Of a stretch of DNA of 64,000 bases, positions 54,170 through 64,000 are shown in pieces. The translations under genes were made by a program, and so were the position numbers. Each line of letters starts with the position of its first letter. Position 1 is the stretch's first letter. The notes below the pieces were generated by a model that was not told the DNA's origin, made no database searches, and saw only the letters and a program-made list of their open reading frames with translations. The DNA comes from Ctena decussata (lineage: Eukaryota; Mollusca; Bivalvia; Lucinida; Lucinidae), in the NCBI GenBank assembly GCA_963989385.1, contig OZ022502.1, forward strand, positions 1,952,501 to 2,016,500, written 5' to 3'.

Positions 54170-54460
54170 TCAGGAGCTGACACAATTCAATCCCAGATCC
54201 AACCCCAAGACACCGTGTGTGAAAAATACAACACAAAATCGATCACCATTAAAAGATAAAACCAGCGGCAGCCAAGTGATCAGCCACTTCTCATGAAGGT
54301 GGTCAACGGGCTAGCACGGACGTCACAAACAATATATCTATAACAGACATAGCATTTAACAACACATAAAACAACCAAGAAGAACCAAAACAAAACTGCC
54401 TACTAAGGACGGCCAGTAATGAAAATACAAGGGGTTTAACCGGTTTGTGTTTTTGACTGA
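54170..54460 (-). mobile_element. Family A-related 3' UTR (divergent subfamily)
   Basis: CAGGAGCTGACACAATTCAA, TGATCAGCCACTTCTCATGA, CTACTAAGGACGGCCAGTAA and GGGGTTTAACCGG follow the family order on the minus strand. A plus-strand copy of the same subfamily tail is at 55240-55400. Confidence 0.5.
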
Positions 54461-55239
54461 TGGTATATTCAAGTGTGTCTGGTTTATTGAACCATATGAG
54501 ACTTTGGTCGGAAAGCCCTAATGGTTTTAGTCTGTCTTGTAAAAATATTCTCATTTGGTAGAAGAGTATAACAGACAGACATCGTTTAATTAAATGATTG
54601 ACAGAACATCTAAAATGTGTTTCCATATCATTTTAGTTGCTTTACTTTTAACATATGATGTCGAAGTAGACTTCCTTTGACATCCAGCATATCAAAAAAG
54701 CTAAATGTCAAATGAAGTCTTTTTTTGGCAACATGTGTTCAAATTAAACCAAATGTTGTTCTACTTTTACAAAGTTATGGCCGTTTTTGGCATTTTTCCA
54801 ACTTTCAAACCGTTTGACCCGGAGATATGAAATTTGGTATGCTATTAGTTTTTGGTAAATTGATTATTCTGAGTATTGTTAGGATGTGCTAAATTGATTA
54901 ATGACAAAGTTATTTCCCTTTCATAGATAATAGACATTCACTTAAAGGTAAAAGGATTACTCAAGAACTATTCATATTAATGAGCTGAATTTTGATGACA
55001 GCACTGTTCATTTTTTTAAACAGATTATCAGATTCATATTAGCAAGATAATGGCCCTTGTTATTTTGTTTTAGGATATAAAGTCTTCATATTTTGGGCAA
55101 TCTGTAAGGGCCTAAAGTTTCAGTAGCTGATTTTACACATATATGCCCCTTTCTAAACTTAAGTATTTTATAACTTCACAGAGGCACAGTAATTGAGTAC
55201 ATGTCTTTGCTTATGCTTCAGTTTCTGTTCGCTTACCAT
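54461..55239. other. No gene recognised
   Basis: Contains CGTTTGACCCGGAGATATGAAATTTGGTATG-like text typical of tandem-cassette units, but only one unit is visible. Confidence 0.35.
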
Positions 55240-55405
55240 CGCACCACCTGACCACCCCCGTGTCTTCCCACGTGTCTTGGGTAGGATTTGGGATTGAATT
55301 GTGTCAGTTCCTGAGAATTTTTCTACTTAATTTTTTGTGGCTTATTCTACTGCGTTAATTACTTGTTGTATGTTTCAATAAAATTCTTTTTATTCTGATT
55401 TTATG
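55240..55405 (+). mobile_element. Family A-related 3' end
   Basis: CCACCTGACCACCCCCGTGT, GGGATTGAATTGTGTCAGTT, CCTGAGAATTTTTCTACTT, then AATAAAATTC. Mirrors the subfamily tail at 54170-54460. Confidence 0.5.
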
Positions 55406-55596
55406 TAGAATTTGTTTGATCTGACAACTGTATATGGCCCTAGATCAGGTGCGATAATTCCTGCAAGCAAACGTTTAATCAGACATGAAGTTTATAGTAT
55501 TTCATAGAAACATTTTTGTCAAATTACGTTGTTATATAAACGTATCCACATCAAATTTAGTGCGACACACGCGCGTTTCTGTATTTAACTTCTTCA

Positions 55597-55896
55597 GTGT
55601 CGCTAAGCCCCAAAAGCTTGAAAGAAAAGAGATTATGCGCAGATCTCGGCAGGCAACGAGATTCCCTCCCCGAGCCACACTTACTGTCGTATTCCGCGGG
55701 ACACATTAGCTGCAGACATCAGGTAAGAGACGTCTATATATCAACTCGCGAGCGCAGGCCTCCCCCATCGGGCCACCTCAACCCCTGTGTCTCGAGAAAG
55801 GCGACAGACAAAAGCATCAGAAAAGAGATGCCCGATGCAGCAAGAACCCGCAAAAAGCCAAAAGAACTAAAAAGAATGGAAGCCAAACTCCGCTAA
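55597..55896 (+). CDS. Unidentified ORF, basic C-terminus (weak candidate)
   Basis: A 99-codon plus frame (first codon TTG) in a stretch that is GC-richer than its surroundings. It reads SLKEKRLCADLGRQRDSLPE and ends in a Lys/Arg-rich helix (ARTRKKPKELKRMEAKLR) before TAA. It has no domain or signal that I recognise, the frame on either side is closed, and no ATG starts it. A fragment of a repeat-encoded protein is as likely as an exon. Confidence 0.25.
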   Translation: MSLSPKSLKEKRLCADLGRQRDSLPEPHLLSYSAGHISCRHQVRDVYISTRERRPPPSGHLNPCVSRKATDKSIRKEMPDAARTRKKPKELKRMEAKLR

Positions 55897-55899
55897 GAT

Positions 55900-57240
55900 T
55901 CATGTCGCCATGACAAGTCAGTCTTGGTTATAGAAAAGTTTCAAAAATTTACCAGATATACATTAAATGGAATGAAGTACTTTAAATCAGTTTGTGTTAG
56001 TGAACAGAGTGTCTTTGAAATTGGTCCTGTAATTTTATTAGACCATACACATCTTCTTTCTGAAAGCCAAACGTATATTGTTTTAAGTTATTTGTTTTGG
56101 TACAAAAACACCCAAGAATATTGTTTGTTATGGAAAAGTTGCCGTTACAGTGACACTTATACTGTGGACCAGTAAGATGCAAAGAGCCATTTCAGACATT
56201 TAAATAAAATATAAACACAGAGTTTCATCAGTTCTTGATTTACAACAAAAACTTCCCATTTTACTTGTTAGAAACATAATTTGATACGCGGATTAAAATA
56301 TATCAACAAAACTTTGAATCATTTTCTTACCTTGGTTATATATTTACTCCGCTAAAGCTTTAGTAAAACGGGCGGTGACCAAATTAACACGCGTGTTGTA
56401 GCAAGCTTTAGTTCCTAGAAAGACAGAAATACATTTCCACTAATGGTCATATTTTACATTGGGAGTATCATGGTTACTTATACTTTGACGGAAGCTTAGA
56501 AGGGCCAACCTGTGAACATCCAGACCACTAATTGAGAAAGATAGCTTTATTTTTTTATTTAACCAGCCTTTCTTTGCTACTATCATATAATTATAAATGA
56601 CACGTTCACTATAAAAACATTAAACCGGTTTGTGCGTTTCTCTGTTTTTACATTAACCTTTGACTCTGATAAAAAAGAGCAAAATTTAGCAAAAGATATT
56701 CTTGGTTGTTTAAGTACCAAAAGAAATTATTCAAAGCAATATAATTTCGGCTGTCAGGGGGCAGATATACATTTGGTTTGCATGTTGTAAAATCCATCTA
56801 GCCCGCAGTAAACATAATCTAAAGATCTCAATGTTAAATGCAATGCAAAAATAAAGAATCAACAGAAACATACACTTGAAGGTTCTGGAGCAAAAGAAGA
56901 TCTTTTGAACCCGACAAGCGCGATCAATGACATGGAAACGTCGCAGTTTTCAGTAATTGGTGTCTTCTCTGCTGACAGCAAACTAAACAGGACAACACAA
57001 TTGTCAAGCATAATTGAGTTAATAACTTAGCAGACTATCTAAATTTTAGTGTAATTTGACAACACTGACCATTTCTGCACCAGCATAAAGAGAATTATGT
57101 TCTTAAAATGATTCTAATTTAGAAAAATGATCCAATGCATCCTTCCTTTGATCGCAGGGTTTGAAATAGTCCAGCAAGTGATGCATGCGCTCGCTTTTTA
57201 ATATGTAGGCGTGCTACAGTGGGATAATTAAACCGGTTTT
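55900..57240. other. No gene recognised
   Basis: AT-rich; only short chance frames. Confidence 0.4.
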
Positions 57241-58035
57241 ATCATGGTCAATACCTTTGATTTCCTCTATTGTTGCACACTAGTTGGTCGGGCATCAGAC
57301 GCAATGATGGAGCCAACATAAACTACCTATTTAAGTTGGTTGGGACCGGAGATTGTCCTGGCTGTTGCTTGGCTATTTGAGTTTTAACTGTGGTTATATG
57401 CTGCTTCGGTATTGCAGCGCTGTCTTTTGACACCCCAGAGATCTGTAGGTGTCGCAATACTCTGTTGCTGTCGAGTCCACGTCTTTGATTCAGCATAGGT
57501 CTTAGCCGTCATTTGTTTTGGTTTCCTGAGATAACTCATTGATGGGTTAGAAAACCGTCATATGAACCAAACAGCTAACCAAATGTTTCGTGCCATTGCA
57601 GAAGCAAAGGCCGAGGTTCGTGTCCAGTTCAACTAGTTTCAATCCTGTCCCCAAACCCCACCTCACCCCTCCTATAGTAATCTTTTACAAACCGTTCAAA
57701 TGCGGACTTCTGTTGTGGAACCTCAACATTGCATGTGTTTATTATCGCTTGTGCACAGTCAGCTAGCAATATGGTCGCCTCTATAACTGCCTATTTTACT
57801 TTCTGTATTGTTTGATTAGTTAAAATAGAGGTAAAACTAGATGTACTGCTATTTTCAGTTACGGTAGGTGTTTGGGAAAGAGCTATTCATTCAGTTTACT
57901 TTGCGTGTCTTTCGTGAACGTTTGTCACTTTATGTTTATATTCCTTTCCCTTTTGGTTATGATGTTGGAAAGTGGGGTCTGGTCCTTTCAGTTCCTGGTT
58001 AATGCCTGTTTTTTTTTTTCCTTTACATACAATTA
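57241..58035 (+). mobile_element. Family A: reverse-transcriptase C-terminus and 3' UTR (A11)
   Basis: 57241-57321 encodes IMVNTFDFLYCCTLVGRASD then AMMEPT and TAA, in one intact frame: the same C-terminus as A4 (cf. TPVGQASDSMM). The 3' UTR follows for about 710 bp: GGAGATTGTCCTGGCTGTTG, CCCAGAGATCTGTAGGTGTC, CATTGCAGAAGCAAAGGCCG, AAGAGCTATTCATTCAGTTT, and CAGTTCCTGGTTAATGCCTG before a T tract. It confirms that the repeats are the 3' ends of a coding retroelement. Confidence 0.75.
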
Positions 58036-58059
58036 ACCTTTGTCTCACCTTGTCATCCA

Positions 58060-58400
58060 AATTCGACTAAAGAAAGCCAGTGAAGCCGAGACCAAGACTG
58101 AGGTTTGACTTTGAGATGCTTTGGGTCCAACATGTGGCATGCCTATTTTTAAGCAATACTAGCAAGAAGTTTTCTTCACTGATTGATGACATGGACATGA
58201 ATACGGTGATTGCCAACTAAGACCAGTACTCACGGATGCGGCACTTGGAAAACAAAGCCGCAGGAACAAGCCCTAAGTCACAATAATGATATCTGTGACG
58301 AGAAGAGCGTTGGAGGAAGAGATGGTGCAAAGAAATATAAGCGAAAGTTTCACGGAAACTTATAAGAGAATTTTGAAGGTCCTATAAAACAGAAATGTAT
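58060..58400 (+). mobile_element. RTE/CFDP2-like retroelement ORF remnant
   Basis: Fragments PRLRFDFEMLW, FSSLIDDMD and ALGKQSRRNKP, then in a shifted frame NDICDEK, follow the order of the linker between endonuclease and reverse transcriptase in RTE-type ORFs annotated as craniofacial-development-protein-2-like (RFDLEKL, LGK..R..KPWVT..ILDLCD). Several frameshifts and stops. Confidence 0.45.
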
Positions 58401-58964
58401 AGGTATTCAGTACGGGGAGACCAAAACATGCTTACAAAGTAAAAATAAAAAAACAAGAGAGCATATCAGCTGGTGAAAGATCTAACTTCTGGTTCAGATA
58501 AGATTCACAACAATATAACATCTGTTCAGGTAAGATACACAAATATCCAGGAGAAGTCTGGAAAACGTATAAAAGAATAAAACTGAATCTTAGCAGATGG
58601 GCAGAATATATCAAAGAAGTATACAATTACGAGAGTTCTGTTTACAATGCATTTTCAACACTACGAAAAAGCGACCAGAAGAACTACAAAAGATCTTTCC
58701 GTGGGAAGTCCAGATTGAAGTAGAAGTACTAAAAATGGAAAATCCGCGGGAGTTTAAAATTTAAACGTCAGAACTTGTTCAAGCAGTCTGCAAGACCATG
58801 CATAATGTTTGTTACGAGAATCTGTGACTCATTGTGGTTAACAGGAGATGGCCGGTCCCATTACGTTCCCTAAGATATGCAACCCCTAGCCCAGCCACAC
58901 TCTATATATAGGTTTAATGAACCATAATTTAATAATTGTAATAATATGATTTCCTTTTTATTAT
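58401..58964. other. No gene recognised
   Basis: Continuation of the RTE-like remnant may extend here but I could not follow it. Confidence 0.35.
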
Positions 58965-59640
58965 CAACTCAGTCCATGAACCAAAGCCCCCAAGTAATTT
59001 CATCGCTGTCTTTGTTATTGATATGCAGTGTGTTATGTTCAGGCTAGTCCTAAAATGATATATAGAAAATATGTTAAAAACAGTTGTTTAATGGTTTGCG
59101 TGTATATTGTTCTTATTTTCGTAATTGATGCTTTTGTTTGTGTTTCGTGTGGGTGGTGGTTATTTTGGTTAGTTGGACTACTACGTGTCTGATTAAGTAA
59201 GGCAGAAGTAAGGGCGAGGTTTGATCGCGACCGCACACTGGTTAAGCCCCCACCCCCAGTTATTCTAAACCGCCGTCTAAAAGCGTCACTTCTGTTTTGG
59301 TTCTTCTTGTTTTTTGTGTGTCGTTTGATGTCTGTTATTGATATATTGTGTGTGATGTTAAGGCTAGCTCAGTGATCACCTCAATGGGAAATGGCTGTTC
59401 ACATGGCTCCTAATGATGGTGTCTTTGGTGGTGACTAATTTTCTGTTATCTTTTTACCTCATGGTGTCTGAGGTGGGATCTGGGATAGAACTGCGCCAGT
59501 TCCTGAGAATTTTTTTTTTTTTTACTTTGTCCTCATTCCCAAATGATGTCTTGGTTGGATCTGTGATTTATTTGTGTAAAATCCAGAGAATTTTCCCACT
59601 TTGTTAAAACAAGTAAAGACTGTCCCTCTATATATAGATG
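58965..59640 (+). mobile_element. Two overlapping divergent family A-related tails
   Basis: AAGTAATTTCATCGCTGTCT and TTGATATGCAGTGTGTTATG (58990-59040) recur as GTCTGTTATTGATATATTG, TGTGATGTTAAGGCTAGCTC at 59330-59370, so the segment is partly duplicated. It also has GGGCGAGGTTTGATCGCGAC, GGTTAAGCCCCCACCCCC and GGGATAGAACTGCGCCAGTT. Confidence 0.5.
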
Positions 59641-59673
59641 GATTGTATTATTTAGTAATGAACCAAACATATA

Positions 59674-60019
59674 CCGTATAAGCGGTAATTTTCGCGGGTT
59701 CAAATTTTCGCGGTTACGGGTTAAAAACATAAACATTAATTTTCGCGATTTTTATTTTTCGCAGTTAGCAACATGAGCGAAAAGTAAAACTGCGTCTTTT
59801 TCACTTGAGCCAGTTCGTTTATTAACCTGCGGCGGGTATTGAAACAACTGTTCAAGTGAAAAGTACGGAAAATAGAAAAAAAATATATGAACACTGTGTC
59901 TACAGAAGATACTGTGTAAGAAACAGGAAATCAATTTTGCGATTTTAAATTTTCGCGGTTTCTAAGTGACCGCGAAATGCCGTAAAAATGGAACATCGCG
60001 AAAATTACCTTGTATACGG
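59674..60019. mobile_element. 346-bp MITE with CCGTATA termini and TTTTCGCGG repeats, TA duplication
   Basis: Left CCGTATAAGCGGTAATTTTC and the reverse complement of the right end CCGTATACAAGGTAATTTTC are flanked by TA (59672-59673 and 60020-60021). The motif TTTTCGCG(G) recurs in both orientations through the element, while the centre contains an inverted pair around TTTTCACTTGA. No ORF. TA duplication suggests Tc1/mariner mobilisation. Confidence 0.75.
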
Positions 60020-60109
60020 TAAGATAAATTTTTAACCCGCATTAGCACAATAGCAGCTTCGAATTATTGTTTTATACATTTCTAACCTAAAAATCTGGTG
60101 ACATCTGTT

Positions 60110-60300
60110 GGTCTGAATTGTTTGGTTCAACAAAGATAGCTGAGTTGCCACCTATTTGGGAAAGATCTGCTGACTCGGCTTATCACTTGTAATTTATTGT
60201 TTGTTGGGATGTCTTTGTCAATCTTTCCCTTTCATGTTGGGGATGGGGTTTGGGATCTGGTTCGGTCAGTTCCTGGGGTGTGGTTACTCTTTAAATTTCT
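60110..60300 (+). mobile_element. Family A' 3' end
   Basis: GAATTGTTTGGTTCAACAAA, AGCTGAGTTGCCACCTATTT, TCTGCTGACTCGGCTTATCA, GGGGTTTGGGATCTGGTTCG, TCAGTTCCTGGGGTGTGGTT. Nearly identical to 47240-47400. Confidence 0.75.
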
Positions 60301-61764
60301 TTAAGCATAACGTTCCTGAATGTTTGCAAAACATGCAGTTACAAGCCACCGTACATAATCTTTTTTTTAAACAAATTGTCCGTGACATTGAACAAAAGTA
60401 TGCCTATTTATAGTATTCTCGGAAAGGAGTCAAAGTTAGGCATTACTATCTCTCAGTACGTTTTGAAATTCAGCACTTCATAAAGTTAATGTAAGGAGCC
60501 AATAACAACGGTAAGATTGTTTTACCTTATATTTTAAGTAAAGATGCATGAAAAAGTGATCAAAGTACCAAATTTCTGGTTTAAAATACCACTAATAAGC
60601 AATGACATATAAAAAGAAATGGAACAATAACCAAAATAAAAAATAATTAATAGGTCAAATAAAACAGTGGGAAGGCGTGTCTAAGGCGGAGTGATTTTTA
60701 AGCGCTTGGCAACAACAAATTATTCGAAAATTCTAAACTTCAGATTTAATTGACAATCGAAAATAAAAAAAAAAAACATGATGTCTGCCCTTCCTCCATG
60801 TTACAAAGCAATTAATTCGGTGCGTTGGGAAATTTTCTTCACAGAATAATATTTAGATGCCCTATGGATTTTCTCTACAAAAAATGGCGGATAACTTATC
60901 TGATATATAGCTATGGCTGTTACAAAACAATCTGTCATAAATTCAAATATAACGGGGTTTTTTAATCCTGATATTCATATTCACCTACGCAACAAGGAAC
61001 GCAACTTGTAATGCATTATACAACAAAATATTTTTTCTCTACTTTATTCAGAAAGATTGGGCACAAAGAAAACTGGTGACAGCTGATGTGATGCAACAAC
61101 CAAACTACGATAACTGTTTCGACTTTTGCATTTACTTAAAAGATATCACCTGTATATTGTGGTCAAAATCAAAGGGACTGCTAGAAAAAGTAATTTTGCA
61201 ATCAAATCCTGCACGTGTCAATACTTCAAAGCCACTCCTATAGCCCACACGCTCACCTTGCTCGAATTACACGCTCACACCCCCTCCACGCTTTCTTTTC
61301 CCCAGCCTTCTCCCCCCACAACCCCGACACACAAAACAAAATGTTTCGGCAATTTCTTTTTCTTTTTTTTTCTTTTCTTTTCATGAACAAATAAGAAACA
61401 TATAATAGATGTTAAACTATTCTCATATACTTGCAGAGCTGCCATGCCAATAACGACATATAAATCTTTAAATAAAAAGTGGACTGTAGACAAGGGCCAG
61501 ACGACTCCCAAAACAGCAGTCTAAGAAGGGTCTGCACTATTTGGTTTCTCCAGGAATTTTGACACAAAGCCAGATGGTATTTTTTTCTCGTTCAATTGCA
61601 AGAATTTAGATTTGGTTTCAATTGGAAGATTAGAAAATGTCTTGGTCATGCACAGACATATTTCAATAGGCCTACACTCATTTACACTCCTTTAAATTTC
61701 ATCAAAAAACTGAAAAGCAGTATATCTACTGTGAAAATGGTTTTAAGATTTTAATTTTACCTCA
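60301..61764. other. No gene recognised
   Basis: AT-rich with T-rich and C-rich simple stretches (61280-61385). If a GIMAP gene belonged to the G block at 61.8-62.1 kb its GTPase exon should lie here on the minus strand, but none is visible. Confidence 0.4.
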
Positions 61765-61822
61765 CTGCAGCTGGTTTTGTTCCGCGTGGAGGCCGTAAAA
61801 CGTCTCCCCGTACATCATCCAT
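61761..61822 (-). CDS. Possible first exon within G block copy 3 (speculative)
   Basis: The minus strand carries ATG at 61822-61820 and an open frame MDDVRGDVLRPPRGTKPAAV followed by GTGAG|GTAAAA, a possible donor. In the G block at 26.2 kb the same ATG is followed by a 4-bp insertion that breaks the frame, which argues against strong constraint. Phase does not match the GIMAP exon directly. Confidence 0.2.
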
Positions 61823-62140
61823 AGTGCAGATTATATTTTATTTACATTCTTTGAGATCAGAGGATAGATTCTGAGAAATCTAAGATTTGAGATCGATTGA
61901 GACTATTATTCTAGATCATCGTCTTTAACATTATTTGGATCCTTTTGAAACTAACCAGTCTTTAAATTGATTGCCCAATTAAAATTAAGAAACTACAGTA
62001 TGCTTTTTTCTGGTTTCGTCACCAGATATTGTCAGGGTCACTGACGAGGCTTTATTAGCCGAAACTACGTAGTCTGGCCCATGTTCCTACTTCTGTATGT
62101 ATTCTCTGCTCTTGAAGGAACTTTTTAAGATTTTAATTTT
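61765..62140 (-). repeat. G block, copy 3 (no GIMAP exon nearby)
   Basis: The most complete copy: combines the CTCCCCGTACATCATCCATAG part seen at 26.2 kb with the GAGATCGATTGAGACTATT part seen at 40.6 kb and the common AGCCGAAACTACGTAGTCTG, CTTGAAGGAACTTTTTAAGA end. Confidence 0.65.
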
Positions 62141-63244
62141 AGGCATTAAAATTGCAGTATGCATAATTTTTTTATATATGTTTTGGCTCTCTTTAGAACT
62201 GCCTTAATAAGGGGTTCTAAAGATGGGTCCCAACTTGCACATTTATTATGAAATGCCACGTTTGTCAAATACTAACTCATCAGGGGCCCTGTCAGTACTC
62301 AAATGTACAAGGGTAACGAATTAAGATAATACATATTCACTCACACTGAATATCTTGTTTTGGCTTAATCAAATACGCAACAGTGTGTTACATAGGTCTC
62401 AGTGATCATTTTCAGGAGTGATTTTGAGGAATTTGCTCTAACTGTTGCCAAATATCTCATGGAAATCTCTCAAGTAGGGTAAAATTCTGTACAAAAATTG
62501 TATAATTTAATAATGAATTATACCTAAACTTCTCACTTAGAGTAGAGAAATCCTTAGAATTATTGGTTAAATGAGACCTGTTTCTCTAATGTGATTCTGA
62601 GTCTGACTAATAAGAACAAACAAACAAACAATGCAAAATATATATATTTTTATATAATAAAGCAAACAAAAAAAAGCTATCCAGCAAACTAGATTTAACA
62701 TGAAGCACAATCTCAGGATTCGCAACGGTAATCCATTTGTCTAACTTATAATGATATGATATAAGCCTTATAAAACAAAATATAATAAATAAAAAGAAAT
62801 AATAGCCCAATATTTGGTAAACCAACATGGAATTATTTTGATCATTTCCTTTCAAGTAAAATATATATTGTATGTTTTTGGTTTCTCGTCACTGTTAGTT
62901 TTGAACGGAAGGAATGACCTAAATAAAAAAAAAGGTTCCACAAATTTCAAATTAACAATTTGCTACCTAAAAGGTATTGTAAATGTACAAAGCTCTTCTT
63001 TAATTAGCCACAGGCATTCTGATCTTGCCCTTCAGTGCTTTCCTTAAATAAATGAATAAAAAATAAATTAATAATAAATAAACCTAAAATGATTTTCATA
63101 GAAAAACTTATGCCCCCACCAGCACATTTCCCACCCCCTCTAATGAATAAAAAGCATGTACAATTAAAATATCTAGGCAAGTTTGGAGAAAATCCATCCA
63201 CTGGTTCTAAAGATATCCTACATAGATGATGGTGGTCAAGGTAC
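62141..63244. other. No gene recognised
   Basis: AT-rich; (AAAC)n near 62615-62630 and AAATAAATTAATAAT runs near 63045-63080. Confidence 0.4.
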
Positions 63245-63435
63245 CCAAATCATAAGTCCGAACTCGTAAGTCATTTAAACATAGACAATTCCGGAATATT
63301 TTAGATACACAGACATGGACCCCAAAACAGAGGTGTGATTAGGTGCCCGCGGGATAGTAAGCATCACCTGCCTATTATAATACATCCGCCATATCTATGT
63401 ATCAGTGGAAAAAGTCAGTGAAAATGAAAGTCCGG
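63245..63435 (+). repeat. Dispersed repeat B, copy 2
   Basis: AAGTCCGAACTCGTAAGTCA, ACATGGACCCCAAAACAGAG, GGTGCCCGCGGGATAGTAAG, AAAGTCAGTGAAAATGAAAG match 14050-14215 in the same order and orientation. Confidence 0.6.
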
Positions 63436-63450
63436 TATTTGAAAGCTTAA

Positions 63451-63790
63451 CTAAGCTTCGGCTGAGGCCATCAAATCGGAAATTAGTTTAGAAACGGCCA
63501 CATTGTAGGGATCAACAAGGTCATGGTGTCTCCCATAAAACTTTTTAACTGTCGACACAAGCTTTGCTTTATGATAACCCTGCTTCAACAGTTTCTGAGT
63601 GAGTAGCTTCCCTCTTTCAACAAAGTCTTGATATTTGAAACAGGCCCTAGCATAGCGGACAAGTTGAGAAACATAAACTCCGTATGCAGGTGCCGAAGGG
63701 ATATTACTACTCAAAAATGGAAAGTTAACTATGGGAAAGTTGAAGTCGTCCCTCTTGTCATAAAGCCTAGTAACAAGCTTTCCATTGTCA
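63451..63790 (-). mobile_element. Reverse-transcriptase C-terminal ORF of a second subfamily
   Basis: The minus frame runs DNGKLVTRLYDKRDDFNFPI, SSNIPSAPAYGVYVSQLVRY, ARACFKYQDF, LLTQKLLKQGY, KKFYGRHHDLVDPYNVAVSK and ends SDLMASAEA with a stop at 63451. It aligns with the family A protein (LLQQGY, FFRRHYELV) but is a different subfamily with an earlier stop. Over 100 codons without a break, so it is younger than the 47.6 kb remnant. The upstream reverse-transcriptase core is missing. Confidence 0.75.
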
Positions 63791-63870
63791 ATATGTCCTT
63801 GAAAAATGGGTAAAGGTCACCAAAAACTAAACATGTCTTAAAACCTGTCACAATGATATATTTATGCAAA

Positions 63871-64000
63871 GTAAATAAGATGGGCAATGATCAGGTATTA
63901 ATACAATCAAATCCCACATTCCGCTCTCAAAACCAATAGGGAAAGAAGCACATACACACAGAAAAATACACATATTTACGAAAGATACGCACGGTAAATC
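63871..64000 (-). mobile_element. Family A 3' end, running off the window
   Basis: Starts AAGATGGGCAATGATCAGGT and continues ATCCCACATTCCGCTCTCAA, CCAATAGGGAAAGAAGCACA, ACGAAAGATACGCACGGTAA. Its 5' part lies beyond the window. Confidence 0.75.

Noticed and set aside
61761..61822. Confident call of a GIMAP first exon
   Set aside because: The frame is broken in the homologous block at 26.2 kb, the donor is weak and the phase does not join the GTPase exon directly; reported only as speculative.

Overview
This window is non-coding-rich eukaryotic DNA, most probably from a marine bivalve mollusc and perhaps a heterodont clam. The reasons are: (i) interspersed repeats of a kind I associate with bivalve genomes, including tandem-unit cassettes ending in GGAC microsatellites, a tRNA-headed SINE and palindromic elements bounded by AACCAACAAAGTGG; (ii) two GIMAP/AIG1-type GTPase exons, a family strongly expanded in bivalves; (iii) non-LTR reverse-transcriptase tails of a type common in bivalve assemblies. 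Species assignment is inference and was not checked by any search. There are no operons, rRNA genes or CRISPR arrays.

Layout. 0-5 kb: truncated LINE copies, two foldback/TIR elements, a pogo-like MITE with a perfect palindrome, a palindromic element and a tRNA-SINE. 5-11 kb: a 453-bp-unit tandem cassette between palindromic elements. 11-17 kb: a C/G-ended tandem cassette and a 1.0-kb duplication whose second copy carries a 980-bp TIR insertion. 17-26 kb: a coiled-coil terminal exon on the minus strand, a 38-bp satellite, retroelement tails, a 140-bp-unit array and the first GIMAP-like exon (24691-25457, minus). 26-36 kb: a GIMAP-associated repeat block, then a tandem cassette split by a 3.26-kb TIR element with a 5-bp target duplication, then another TIR element. 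36-41 kb: candidate exons of an unidentified plus-strand gene (37.57-38.84 kb), converging on the second GIMAP-like exon (39701-40488, minus). 41-64 kb: mostly copies of one non-LTR retroelement family (called family A here), a mariner transposase remnant, an array carrying perfect AGGTCAnnnTGACCT palindromes, MITEs and a third copy of the GIMAP-associated block.

How it fits together. The best-supported host genes are the two GIMAP-like GTPases, on the same strand about 14 kb apart. Their GTPase exons begin at the same splice position and phase. The first probably splices from an in-phase AAG|GTAATA donor to a separate coiled-coil exon 6.3 kb downstream; the second ends inside its GTPase exon and has Ala in place of the invariant G3 glycine. 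Nearly everything else is transposon or tandem-repeat DNA, often nested, with several insertions dated relative to each other by target-site duplications or an empty site.
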